A DNA stretch of 64,000 bases from positions 9,539,199 through 9,603,198 of the forward strand of contig NC_061062.1 in the NCBI RefSeq assembly GCF_021917145.1, read 5' to 3'. How positions within the stretch are numbered: the stretch's first letter is position 1; every line of letters starts with the position of its first letter. The stretch is from Hypomesus transpacificus (taxonomy: Eukaryota; Chordata; Actinopteri; Osmeriformes; Osmeridae). Positions 24,001 through 34,904 of this stretch are shown here, piece after piece. A model generated the notes under the pieces. The model did no database searches, was not told where the DNA came from, and worked only from the letters and a program-made list of their open reading frames with translations. The translations under genes were made by a program, and so were the position numbers.

Positions 24001-27000
24001 AGCTACTTCACTGCTTTGTATGGCCACACGCACACACAAATCCAGAGCTTTATTTCATGGTAATGCGGACCTTGTGGTAGGAGGAAAATGGAACAGAACA
24101 CTCAGGACAAGGGGCGTGGTAGGGGGCGGAACACCTCAGCAAGATGGCATCAGTTGCTATGCAACCAGGCACCAAAGCTATTTATATACAAGCCCCCTTC
24201 TCCCCTTTTTTCCTCCCCAGGCTCCACCGCTGCTATGAACTGTTCTGGGTGAAAGGGGGGGCTGGGGGTTTGGGGGTGGGGTAGCAAGAATTCTACAGGG
24301 CTTTTAAAGGAGGAAGCGTTTGGAAATTACAAATTGTCTGGCAAAATTACTCCTGGTACCAACTGTGTTATTTGTCTGTTTCTGTGCATTGTTTGGTGGA
24401 GCTCTTCAGTTCAATCTTTGTATTTTATTTTTTACTGCGGCTGACTAATAGCGGTAATGTCAGAAATGTTCCACCTTCATTTATTTACACATTTTAATTA
24501 ATTGTATGTTTGCTATGACGATGCTGTTCCTTTCAGCTGAATTTCTGGAAGTATTTTTTTGTTAGTTGAACATGAATCATCTTTTTGCCACTTAGTGTTG
24601 ACCCTTCTGGCCTCGTCCCATCAGCCTTGACCCATCAGGGAACGTGTTCAAGCCTTTCTCTAGCTCTCAATGCTGCAGCCGTGGCACACACCTTAACAGT
24701 GTATCCCCTTCATTGAATAGAATGTAAACCTGTGACTATAGACAGCGATGCACAGCCTTCATGGCTAGACTGTGGAGCTTCTGTATGGAGGTTGATTAAG
24801 ATTGAATGACTGACTCTCAAAAGTAACATTTTGAGATTATATTAAGATATTTACTGCGTCATTTGAGTGGTCCTTCTGTGGTGTCAGTTACAACAAATTG
24901 TTAACATTGTTTTGCTCTGAGGTCCGAGGCCCGATTAAATCTTTAGTCACAGTGTCTTTATGAAACCAAACGTCCAAGCTCGGTGCTATCTGTTACCTCC
25001 TCATCATGACCTACTCATTCCCCATTCATGCGTAGACTTCCTCATTAATACAACCATCCATCTCTCCATCCTTCACACCCACAATCATCAATCCACCCAT
25101 CAATCCATAATTCATCAATCTATCATTCATCATGCATTTTTCTATCCATCCTTCTTAAAGTTTAGATCAAGTGTTGTCATCAGCCAGTGATTAGCCTGGC
25201 ACCTGCCCACCAGGCCCCCTGTGCTGGTCCCCAAGGTTGAGTCCAGGTTGTAGTGTTCACCCCCCGGATGCCACATGCCCCCAGTTCTGTATGTGAACAG
25301 GGAGCCGCATGGACACTGACCAAAGAAGAATGTTTTGGCTAACAAATTTGGGAAGGGCATAGCTCAGTGGTGGAGCAGATTGATACTGCAGATCAAGAGG
25401 TCTCAAATTCAAATTGCCATTTTGGATAAAAGCTACATGACTGGAGTTACAGACATGGATTTGTAGGTCCATCATGATCATAGACTCTTGACATACATAC
25501 ATGCATATAGTTCAGCTAACAACAAAGTGTGACACAGAGTTACTGTTGAGCATGTCTTTAACTTTATCTTTAAGTTTGTTTAAAGGTCTAGTGGTCTATT
25601 CCTTCTGAATCTGTCAGGGCTCAGTTCAGCAAGTGCAATTGTGGCTTTGCTCACAAAGGGTAGAATCAACTCCTCAAAGAAACCCTGGGGGGGACAATGG
25701 ATGTGATTGAGAGGAGAAATTGATGACATTACCGCCACCATCGAACACGCAATTACCTGCTTGCCAGACACATGTGTATAGAGATGGGCGACTGTTATTG
25801 AAATATCTCATCAGGACATTTTCATACACCCGGTGAAAGATGGCTGTAAGTGGCCATCAGTGCACCCGTCCCTGTCTGGATGGGTCCCCCAGTCTTGCTG
25901 TGGCAGCCTCGGCCCATATGGAGTGGGACCTAATTATCCCCCTAGCAATGACTGAATCAACATTTGATTATATCCTCTCTAAGGCTGCATTAATAGGCTC
26001 CATTCAGAGGCCACTTTCCAGTTCTTTCGGTGATAATCAAGGTAGCTGTTATTTCCTGCTCCTGGCAGAGGCCGTGGATGGCTCACATCATTTCATCAAT
26101 AAAAGCAAACAATTTTGCCTTTATTTTTTACATTTCAAGTTAGGAGATTTCCAAAATTGACACATGGGGTACATTCAATTGGGCTTCATTTCAAAAACAA
26201 TCAGTAAATCTTTCTAATCGTAAAATCTTTTTATCATATAATTCAGATATGATTATACAGTGACTATCAGATCCAAGTAAGGTTATATAAAAACATGATT
26301 TAACAGCACTCTGTTTACCTTGCAGCCAGAGGAACTTAGCTGAAATCACAGAACTCATCCACACCGCTTTCCTGGTGCATCGTGGGATTGTTGACCTCAA
26401 AGAGTGGACCAATTCAGATGGCCCTCTGAAGGACATGCAGTTTGGAAACAAGATGGCAGTGTTGAGTGGAGATTTCTTGCTAGCTAACGCTTGCACTGGA
26501 CTGGCCCAACTAAACAATACAAAGGTATGATGTTTCACTGCAGTGTTTCCCACCCACACTCCACCACCTGTGTTGATACATGATGATCGTGTTGCCTGAC
26601 ATTATTGTGGGCTCATAATAGCCCTCAGGATATTGATGAGATCACTAATAGTTATGACGGACAAATTCTAACAGCACTAAATGAGCACTAGAGTATCTGT
26701 GTCAGTTTGGCCCAAGTTGATTGAATCAACAAATCTATTCTCACTCAGACTGCTAGCTAGTGTGCAAGCAGACCAACACGTGCACACACACAGTCACTGT
26801 TGACAGTCCCATACTACACACAGACAAGGCTGTTTGTCTTGTTTTTATGTAGTTTTATTCCCCTGAATACATGCATAAGTTCTACTTTGGGAAAATCAGT
26901 GTGTGTGATGATGTGTGGAGTGCAGATGCACACCACAGATCATATCTACATATGTGCCGGCAACCCTTTGCTGACAGACTCTGTCACCACGCTCGACTGT

Positions 27001-30000
27001 CAGAATGTGGCTGCCTGAGTGGATCAAAATAACTCAATTTTCTTATGCTTCATGATCACCCCCCCCCCCCCCCCCCCCCCCCCCTCTTCTCCCAGGCCCC
27101 CGCCCCTACCACCACTGCCACTACCACCACATCCTCCAAACTTGCTCTTGGCTGGTATTGTGCTTAGTCAAATGTTCATGTGAAAAGTCAGTGGTATATA
27201 ATGTAAGTGACAAGCATAATAGAGATTTCCCTTTTTCCAAAAATTTGAAAGAAGAATATTTGGAGAGTTGTTGCAACCAGGTGTTTGAGTTTAAAGGAAG
27301 GAGGTTAGACGTGATCACCAAAGCTTGGAAGGAACCAATAAAATAATACTATAAAGTGTGTTTGATTACACATGCAAGCCTAAAAGGTACCAGATATATT
27401 ATAATTCAAAGTTTGGTCTTTGTCAATAATTGCCACTTATGTTTCAGTTCATTTCGGTATCCATTTTTAGCTAGATAGAAACTGGAACATGTTTGCTATC
27501 GCATTGATTATATAGACGATATCTTTATAATAAACATATCAGTGAGACAATATCTTGTAATGTGTCGACTTATGTGGACATGGTGTAAAGAAGGAAACCT
27601 GTAGTGCTCCCCCTTCTGGTAAAAAATGTATGGGTTAAAAATAAGTCATTAGTCTCTACTCAACTACCATGCAGATTTCATGGATAAGTCACCAATGTTG
27701 TTTTCTTAACCTTAACTGATTTCTTACAATGTGTGACAAGTCTACCCTCTCCATCTTGGACAGAGAAATATTCCTAATTCAATTGACTTGAGGTTTTATT
27801 AGTGTTTGTTGGCAAAAGTTTATATCCCTTTGGACTACGAAAACATGTTCATCTTTTAAGAAGCCAAATGAAGTGCCAAACCGTGTCTGTTTAATATTTT
27901 TCCTGATTATTGAGTGTTCATATGTACGGGTCATGTCAGGATTACCTGTAGATGCACTTTGAGGTTTATAAGCACCTAAAGCAAGTTTTTCTTTAAAAGA
28001 GTGATAGATCTGGATTATATGTCCTGGCCGTGAGAGGAATCCTAGGCTGGTGGTACTTGTATAAACGGTAAAGTAATCTCTGAACGCTCCTCCGGTTTCC
28101 CTCCCTCACAGACCTGTCGGCAAAACATGATCCGGCTAGATTTGGGAATGGAAGAGTGGGGGAGGTGGGGGTTGTAACATCGGATACTTTCCAAAAAAAG
28201 ACCCCCTTCCCCCTTTTTTTCTTTTTTCAGGCTAGCAAATATGGCACATCTGGTAACACTGTAGGCACATTGTCCTTTATCGTCTTCTGCGTGGCTTAAG
28301 TTTCCCAAATATTTTCCAATGGTTTTAGCTGCCCAAAGGATACAGTGAGTCAATTTGGGACAGTAGGCGTGTCATCAAAGTCAAACAAAATGCACAGACA
28401 TGTGCTTAAATGTATCCCACATTTTGGTGCATTCTTGCGTTGACTGTTAAAACAGATCTGCTAACTGAAACCTTGTTTGAGATTAAGATTGGGAATGATA
28501 TCTCAAGCGGCAATTGGGGAAATATTGGGGTAGAACTACTTGATAAAATGTAGACATGCATGCCCCCTGTAAGAGGGACCGGGAAACTGCAGTCTTGTAA
28601 ACTGTACAGTACTTACCCACACGTGGTAACAAACCTGCAAAAAAATGTATTTTGTGTAGTTTGGTTTTTGCCTGGCATTTTTATCTTCTGTTTGACAATG
28701 TTTAATAGCAGGCTCAGTTGGAATTACGTTTTACATCAAAGTTGTTCAAATGGGGGAAATCATTTGTTATATAACTATACAATAACATTTTCTGACAATT
28801 GTTGTCAGATGATTATGCTGATGTTTTGCTACTTTTTGGAAGGATTTCTGATAGTTGTATTTAGCTGTTCTTTTAGGTTCTGTGCTGATCCACACCTTGG
28901 TAAAAGTAAAAACAAAGTCGTTAGGAAACTAGGAATAAGAGCTTGACCACCAGATGTCCAATTTCTTGCTCCAAAGCCTCATTAACCCCCTTCAGCCCTC
29001 ATGACATTTCCTTGCTTTGGCCCACCATCTGCCTTCAGCCTCTTCAGACTGGACACCTGATACAGGCTAGCTTTATAATACAGTTTCAACTGGAGGCCGT
29101 GATAAATAGGAGGCTAATTAACAAAGCTCAGTCTGGATATGCTTTATGAAAACAGCAGGACAACCTATCCAGCCTGATAACGAGCTGGCAGAGTTGAGGA
29201 ATAAGAGCCTGTCAGTTTACAGCAGCCTTACTTGAAGATTCGATAACTGTGTACGCAGGCGTTGACTTGTCAAGGTTTAGAATGATAGCTGACCTGTTGA
29301 CTGTAAAACCGGTGGAGGGGGTCATTTAGGAACACATTACATCCTTGGACAAACTCAAAGTAACGCTGGACCATGTTGTCCATTTGTAATAAATGGCATG
29401 TTTTACTTATATATATGTATAAATATATTCCATATGTATATATATATATATATAAGGAAAATTGGGGACACATGACCAGACAGATTGGCGTTGTCATTGT
29501 AGCTGTATAGTTAGTTTACGGTTTCCCTCCCCCACAGACCTCGTTGTCATTTCAGTCAGGTGGAAAAGTGTGCCCTTATTTCATACAAGCTGTTGCTTCC
29601 ATTTTGAGTCTCTCTAAATGTCCCTGACAGGAAACACTTGGTGTCAACCTACACGTTTCACAAGCTTAAGTTGCACCTGAGATAGTTTACAGGCATAAGC
29701 CCCTCATAGAGGTGGGCTTGTTACTTGCGATTATTTAACCTTTTGAAACCCTGTGTAACCCTTGTGAAAGTATTAAAATTACGTTCATATTAAATAACTT
29801 GCTGTTTTTGCCAGGTAGTGGAGCTGATCTCCAGTGCCATTGGAGACTTGGTGCAGGGTATCTACTACGAGAACTCCAACGGTTTAGAGGTAAGGCAGCA
29901 GTTGTAAATACCTTAAAACTTATGCTCAGTTTTTTAAATGTAATTGTAATTACTCTTGCAACACTAATTACTACTTGTAACAACATTGTGTTAAAAGTAG

Positions 30001-33000
30001 TAAATTGTAGGTGAGAGGGTGTGCTGATGCTGAGGAACTGTGTCACTCCTAGGGTGTTGCCAGGGTTCCGATGTGTGCTGGGCCTAACAATGTTCTCCAG
30101 GTGTAACAATAAACAAAGCATACTGTCAGACAGTAAAGCTTAATTTTTCTAGTCTGATTTGGAACGTCTTTCGTCACACCTGTCTTGTCAAAGTTTGAAT
30201 TCAAACTGATCTCTCAATTTGTTAGGAAGATTTGTTGTCATGTAACATTTCTCGTTTTCAGAAACTCATTTCACAACCAAGCTTGTAGAATCACTGGGTT
30301 AACAAGGATACAACCAATAAAAACCCACTAATGTAAAATGTTGGAGTAGAAACTAAGGAAGCTAACTACCAAGTGAGTGCCAGGCTCTGGGTTTTTTGCT
30401 TCTCTTCTTCTCAAAGAGACAGAATTGCCATCCTTAAAGTGCTTTGCAGAGGGCAGCACTACAGCAATGCTTATGGGCAGTACACCTACCAGGACAGGCA
30501 AAATCCCACCCTTAAATTAATATTTTAACCGCATCAGTCCCTGCAGAAGTGGAAATTTACAAGGGCAAGCCCAAATGTTATATATTCGCACATTTTTATG
30601 GACAGTGGTACTGAGGTTGAACTCATGATTATTGTCATTGTAATAAAAGTTATATTCAGTAAAATATCGATATATTAATAAATCGATATATATAAGGATT
30701 TTTTAATTGTTTATATAAATAATTAATGTAATAACTCTAGGTAAAAACAAGTATAAAACAATCCCTTGAATCAGTAACTGATTTACTTTATTCTTCAGAT
30801 TATTATGTTATAATTTTTCTTCTTTTAGGAAAATGGTCTTACAGAAGACATCACTATGGCAACCTGGGAGGAACAAGCTTTCCTTTCCCATGGTGCCTTG
30901 CTGGCAAAGAGCTGCCAGGCAGCCATGGAGCTGGCCAAACACAATAAGGAGGCTCAGGGACTTGCCTTTAAATACGGCAAACACTTATCGCTGGGCCACA
31001 AGGTATTTATAACTAATACAACTAATGATGGAAAGATATTTTCTATATGAGCTTCCAATACACTTAGATTTACAGTATAGGGTCTAGAAATAATATTTTC
31101 TCATTAATGTCTTGTCCTCCTCAGTTGAACTCTGACCTGCTGCCGTTCCTGAAGAGCAGTGCAGGCGACTCCGTGGCCTTCAGTTTGACCTCTGCCCCCG
31201 TGATGTTCCACCGGCAGATAGTAGGACAGGAGGAATGGCGTAATCAGTTGCACCAGGTACTGTAGTGCTACAGCATCTGCATGGCTCAGCAGCAACAACA
31301 TTCCTGTAAGCTACTACTATCTCCATGTACACACAAGGAGCTTGTGCTGGTTTTAGGTTAAGAAACAATCGCCTGGATAAAAAAACTTCAAAGGTTAGCC
31401 AAAGCAGTTGAATGCATTTTCTGGGAATTCATGGGGGGTTTTTTTGCCATAGAAATACAGAATTCCTTAAAACACCTATATTTGGGTGCCTTACTATCAA
31501 AAAAATGTGGAGATGGGGAAAAATGCATCTGGCACACACTATAGAAGTCAGTCTCACAACTGTCACCTGGGCTTTTGTCTGTTGTAATCTCCTCATGTCA
31601 CTATCTTCCATGGAAGTAACTGTGGTTGATGAAAAGCTTGCTGTAGTGTCTAAAGGATTTGAAGCAGGATTGTCCACCCCTTCATCCCAGTTTCATTTAA
31701 GCAGCAGTCCAGGAGGATCAGTAAGAAACTACTGAATGAGAAATAATGCTACATCCAAGGACATTCTGTTTCTGTTCATGTTCTCTCTTTCACCAGGCAA
31801 GAACTATTGGAAGACGAGTGGATTATACAAAGGTGAGATGCAACAGTCTATTACAGTGCCATACAAAACAGCGATGTGATGATGTCAGACACATTCCCTT
31901 CCTTTGCAAACACTATGTATTTTACAAGAACAAAAACAACTGATCTCATAAAGGTTTAGGGGTGACTGGAATAAACACAGAGGTAGGTTGCTATTTGGTT
32001 TGAATCATCTACAGAGTGTGTGTATTCACTGTAAACTATTTTTAGTTTGGAAGTTAAGGTTCCAAAGTCAGTTGTAGAGAGCTAGAAGGTAGGGACATAT
32101 TGGGGTGCAAGAAGAGACTGAGGCAACAGGGGAGGGGTCTGATCTACCCCGAGTGGTGGTGTGTGTGGAGTGAGTGGGGGTGGGGGGCAAGTAGATCTCT
32201 GGTCGCGTCTGAAACCAGATCAGGGGGGATAAGATACCATGGCCTATTTGTGGAGGAGACAGAGAGACTCGGGGACAGCGGCATTGTGAGAGAATCTCCT
32301 TCAGTAGGACAGAGGGAGGGGATACGGGAAGACGAAGCTGAACGACTCTTTATAGCCAAAGACGTTTTGTGTCTAGAAACATGGTAAAAATGGTTGTCAG
32401 AGATTAAATGGGGACGATATGCCTGCTAATGCTAATAACGCTAACAATGCATAATGTGTGACTACAGAGGCTGTATTGAACTTTCTCCAAATTGCTGTAA
32501 TAACATGTAATACATCTGGAGGGTTAGAATTCCTTACTTGCCAATAAAGAATATATTTGTAAACCGTAGTGTGTTTTCCCCCCTTAAGTTCTAAATCCCT
32601 ATACTATACATACTATACATACTATAAACTCCCTGAAAACCCCTGTAATCGTCATTGAAAGTTCATTCAATGTAAACAGGTGACCTAGGATTAATCGGCA
32701 CAACTGATAACCCCTGAGTGTGTTTGTCTTCATGCTGACTCCACTAATTGAGTCGTTTATGTCAAGGTGTGATGATGACATTTACTTTACATTTACATTT
32801 AGTCATTTAGCAGACGCTCTTATCCAGAGCGACTTACAGTAAGTACAGGGACATTCCCCCCCGAGGCAAGTAGGGTGAAGTGCCTTGCCCAAGGATACAA
32901 CGTCATTTGGCACGGCAGGGAATCAATCCGGCAACCTTCTGATTTCTAGCCCGACTCCCTCACCACTCAGCCATCTAACTCCCGCATGACGACTTGGTTT

Positions 33001-34904
33001 CAGCAGTGTTTATACAGGAAATGCAGAAAAGGGTTTCCTTTCACAAGGTTGTTCCAGGCTGTATTGATGGGGATACTTTGTGTGGTTGACCGCTCTGTGT
33101 ATTGTATTGGGAGAGCTAGTTGGCATGGCACTCAGGCCGGGCATCATCAGCTGATGTGTCCACTGCAGGTGTGCTAATTGAAGGTTCAGACCTTCCCCTT
33201 CAGAGGACTTGAATACTGCATGCCTTCACAGCCCCGGACACATGCTCACACATCATGCGTTGCTATGTAACTGCATGTTGTGCAATTGTTGCCACCCTCC
33301 GTCATCCCCAGTGTCTCCATACTGTGTTTTGTATTGTCACTATAAGATAAGTGAATGCTAAGCTGGTATGCATGGTAAAGACCTGTGTAACATGCTGTGT
33401 CAACAGTGGGGTTTAAATCATTAGTGTCAGGTAAGAACACTGGGTAGTTACGGCTTGCCCTCTCAGGTCAATTTTTCACCACTAGTTTGCCAATGGGGAT
33501 CAATGTCCACTACACTCAAATGACACTGTTAATAGTGTCAGCTATACATCACTTGAAGTCATAGACCTTTCCCTATAGACTAGCAGAAAAGGTTTTGGAC
33601 AAGGTGATGCCAAGTATAGGCCATAGAGAGTCGAGTCTCAGAGTGCATCTTGGCCCTGCTTCCAAAGTGTACAGCCACATTAACGTAGCGTAGCAATGCT
33701 CTCTACCTGCGCTGTTTTTGAGAGAAGGCCCACAGGGGTTTTCACTCCCAGAATTCATTAGGATAAAATGCCTTTAGCAAAAAGATGTCCTGACGGAGTC
33801 AAGGCAAGAGGGCGGAAAACACCCAATTCTGGTATCTGGTATGCCTGTGCAAAACATAAGTGGTTTTTTAAGCACTTTGTTTTGTGACTAAATTTGTGGC
33901 TTGTGTGACACTCTTCAACTATCATTAATAGTGACACCTGTTGGAGAGCCCCTAAAAATACAGAATTGTTTTAGGTCAGCTTACTGGACCATGTCCAAAA
34001 GAAAAAGGGTTCACAGAACTGGTTCGCAAAAACTGGCCTCTTGTTTCCTCCAAGCTCAAATAGGTTGTTGGACAGTGTACTCGAAACCAATATCTGGAGA
34101 ACATCAGGAATCGGCTGTTTTATATACATCAGATTTTTACTGCAGGTTACAGTAGAACCAAGTGGAGGTATGCATGTCTTCAGCTGTAGACGTTCTGTCT
34201 TTTTTAAGACTTATCTACACAGCCATGTCTGTACCCAACCACCATCCTACCAACATGACATATTCAGCCCTTTAGAAGAACATGTGAAGGTTTAATCTGC
34301 AGTGCACAACTCCTGAAGTCACATTGGATTACCCACAAGTTTTGATTTACCCACTTAAGCATCCACCCTCGAATTTCAAACAAATAACCTGTTGGTTTGT
34401 CTGAAAACACATCCTGGAATTACTCTTCTTAAATTGTTTCTGCATTTGAGATATATAATAGAGATATATGATCATATATAATTCAGCATAGGTCATTGGG
34501 TAAAGCGGCTGTTGCCTCCAGCCTTTAGGGTGTATTTGTAAAACACCCAAATTGTGTTGTGATGCAATCCCCATGTAAATGCCAGCAACAAGCATAACAC
34601 TAAACTTTTCACTGTGAAACAGTTTTCAGGCGAGCCTGTCACAAGAGACTACTGGTCTTATAAAAGCTACTTTCCTGTGACACAGATATGTACTTTAAAC
34701 ATACATGGGGCCAGTGGAGAAACTAATGGTATGGTGTTCTCTCAACAGCTGTGGGCTACAATCAAGTCAGAGAAAGGTGTGAGTTCGGCGGAGGACCTGT
34801 GTCATTACCATGGTGACAAGGCTATGGAGGCCATCCAGGCTTTCCCATCCTCAGAGGCTCGCTCTGCCTTGGAGAAGATTGCTTGTGCCGTCACCAAATT
34901 CTGA
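18059..34904 (+). CDS. pdss2: Decaprenyl-diphosphate synthase subunit 2 (PDSS2), eight coding exons
   Basis: Exons: 18059-18318, 22244-22378, 26326-26524, 29815-29889, 30829-31002, 31125-31256, 31797-31832, 34749-34904. All introns are GT-AG and the phases join cleanly to 388 residues (human is about 399). The protein is the regulatory subunit which, with PDSS1, makes the polyprenyl tail of ubiquinone in mitochondria. Recognised segments include [20 protein letters not shown] (exon 1), [20 protein letters not shown] (exon 3), [20 protein letters not shown] (exon 5) and the C-terminal [18 protein letters not shown]. As known for PDSS2, the aspartate-rich DDxxD catalytic motifs of trans-prenyltransferases are missing. 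The N-terminus is short and basic, as for a mitochondrial presequence. The ATG at 18059 is the first in frame; a second lies six codons later. The exon 2 donor sits in a minisatellite (see findings). A polyadenylation signal is at 35814-35819. Confidence 0.96.
18979..19139 (-). repeat. tRNA-derived SINE
   Basis: Read on minus it starts ggggcgccctggtagctaac, has an A-box-like tagctaactgg and a perfect B box ggttcgaatcc (19085-19075), then a pyrimidine-rich body ending in an A-rich tail near 18979. This is the layout of a tRNA-headed fish SINE rather than a functional tRNA: the acceptor stem does not close. Confidence 0.8.
21125..21265. repeat. Pyrimidine-rich (CT)n-like tract
   Basis: Long run of c and t with repeated ctctct in pdss2 intron 1. 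A second, shorter such tract is at 23510-23605. Confidence 0.85.
22368..22525 (+). repeat. Minisatellite built from the pdss2 exon 2 / intron 2 junction
   Basis: About six imperfect copies of an 18-30 base unit reading atctaccccaggtaaacac. The first copy contains the authentic exon 2 donor (exon ends 22378). Further copies recreate usable donors after 22408 and 22450. Confidence 0.85.
25030..25150. repeat. ATCC/ATCA-type simple repeat
   Basis: Imperfect tetranucleotide-like repeats (atccatc, atcaatc, attcatc) over about 120 bases. Confidence 0.7.
25353..25450 (+). repeat. tRNA-derived SINE with L2-like tail
   Basis: The head gggcatagctcagtggtgga has a clear A box (tagctcagtgg, 25360-25370). 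A weak B box follows (25399-25420), then ttttggataaaagc, which matches the start of the LINE tail at 3483. This is a SINE that borrows the L2 3' end, not an intact tRNA gene. Confidence 0.75.
27059..27084. repeat. Poly-C run (26 bases)
   Basis: Uninterrupted C homopolymer in pdss2 intron 3, followed by further C-rich sequence (27090-27130). The opposite strand could form G-quadruplexes. Confidence 0.9.
29408..29454. repeat. (TA)n-type microsatellite
   Basis: Alternating at/ta tract with short interruptions in pdss2 intron 3. Confidence 0.85.
31833..34748 (+). other. pdss2 intron 7
   Basis: Holds the SINE at 32779-32985 and otherwise unremarkable AT-rich DNA. Confidence 0.65.
32779..32985 (-). 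repeat. SINE with L2-type tail, nearly complete
   Basis: On plus it starts with the antisense tail (acatttagtcatttagcaga), continues with cgctcttatccagagcgact and ends in an antisense tRNA-like head near 32985 with a degenerate B box (ggaatcaatccgg). The bases atgac flank both ends and may be a short target duplication. Confidence 0.8.

Larger units (their letters stand above)
22526..26325 (+). other. pdss2 intron 2 beyond the minisatellite
   Basis: Contains CT-rich and ATCC/ATCA-type simple repeats (25030-25150) and a SINE (25353-25450). A GC-balanced block at 25826-26130 could be conserved non-coding sequence but shows no coding signal. Confidence 0.6.
26525..29814 (+). other. pdss2 intron 3
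   Basis: Contains the 26-base poly-C run (27059-27084), a TA-rich microsatellite (29408-29454) and two near-identical acceptor-like segments at about 28093 and 29518. No other gene is seen. Confidence 0.6.

Noticed and set aside
25355..25425. tRNA gene candidate
   Set aside because: The A box is good but the B box and acceptor stem are degenerate and an L2-type tail follows; it is a SINE.
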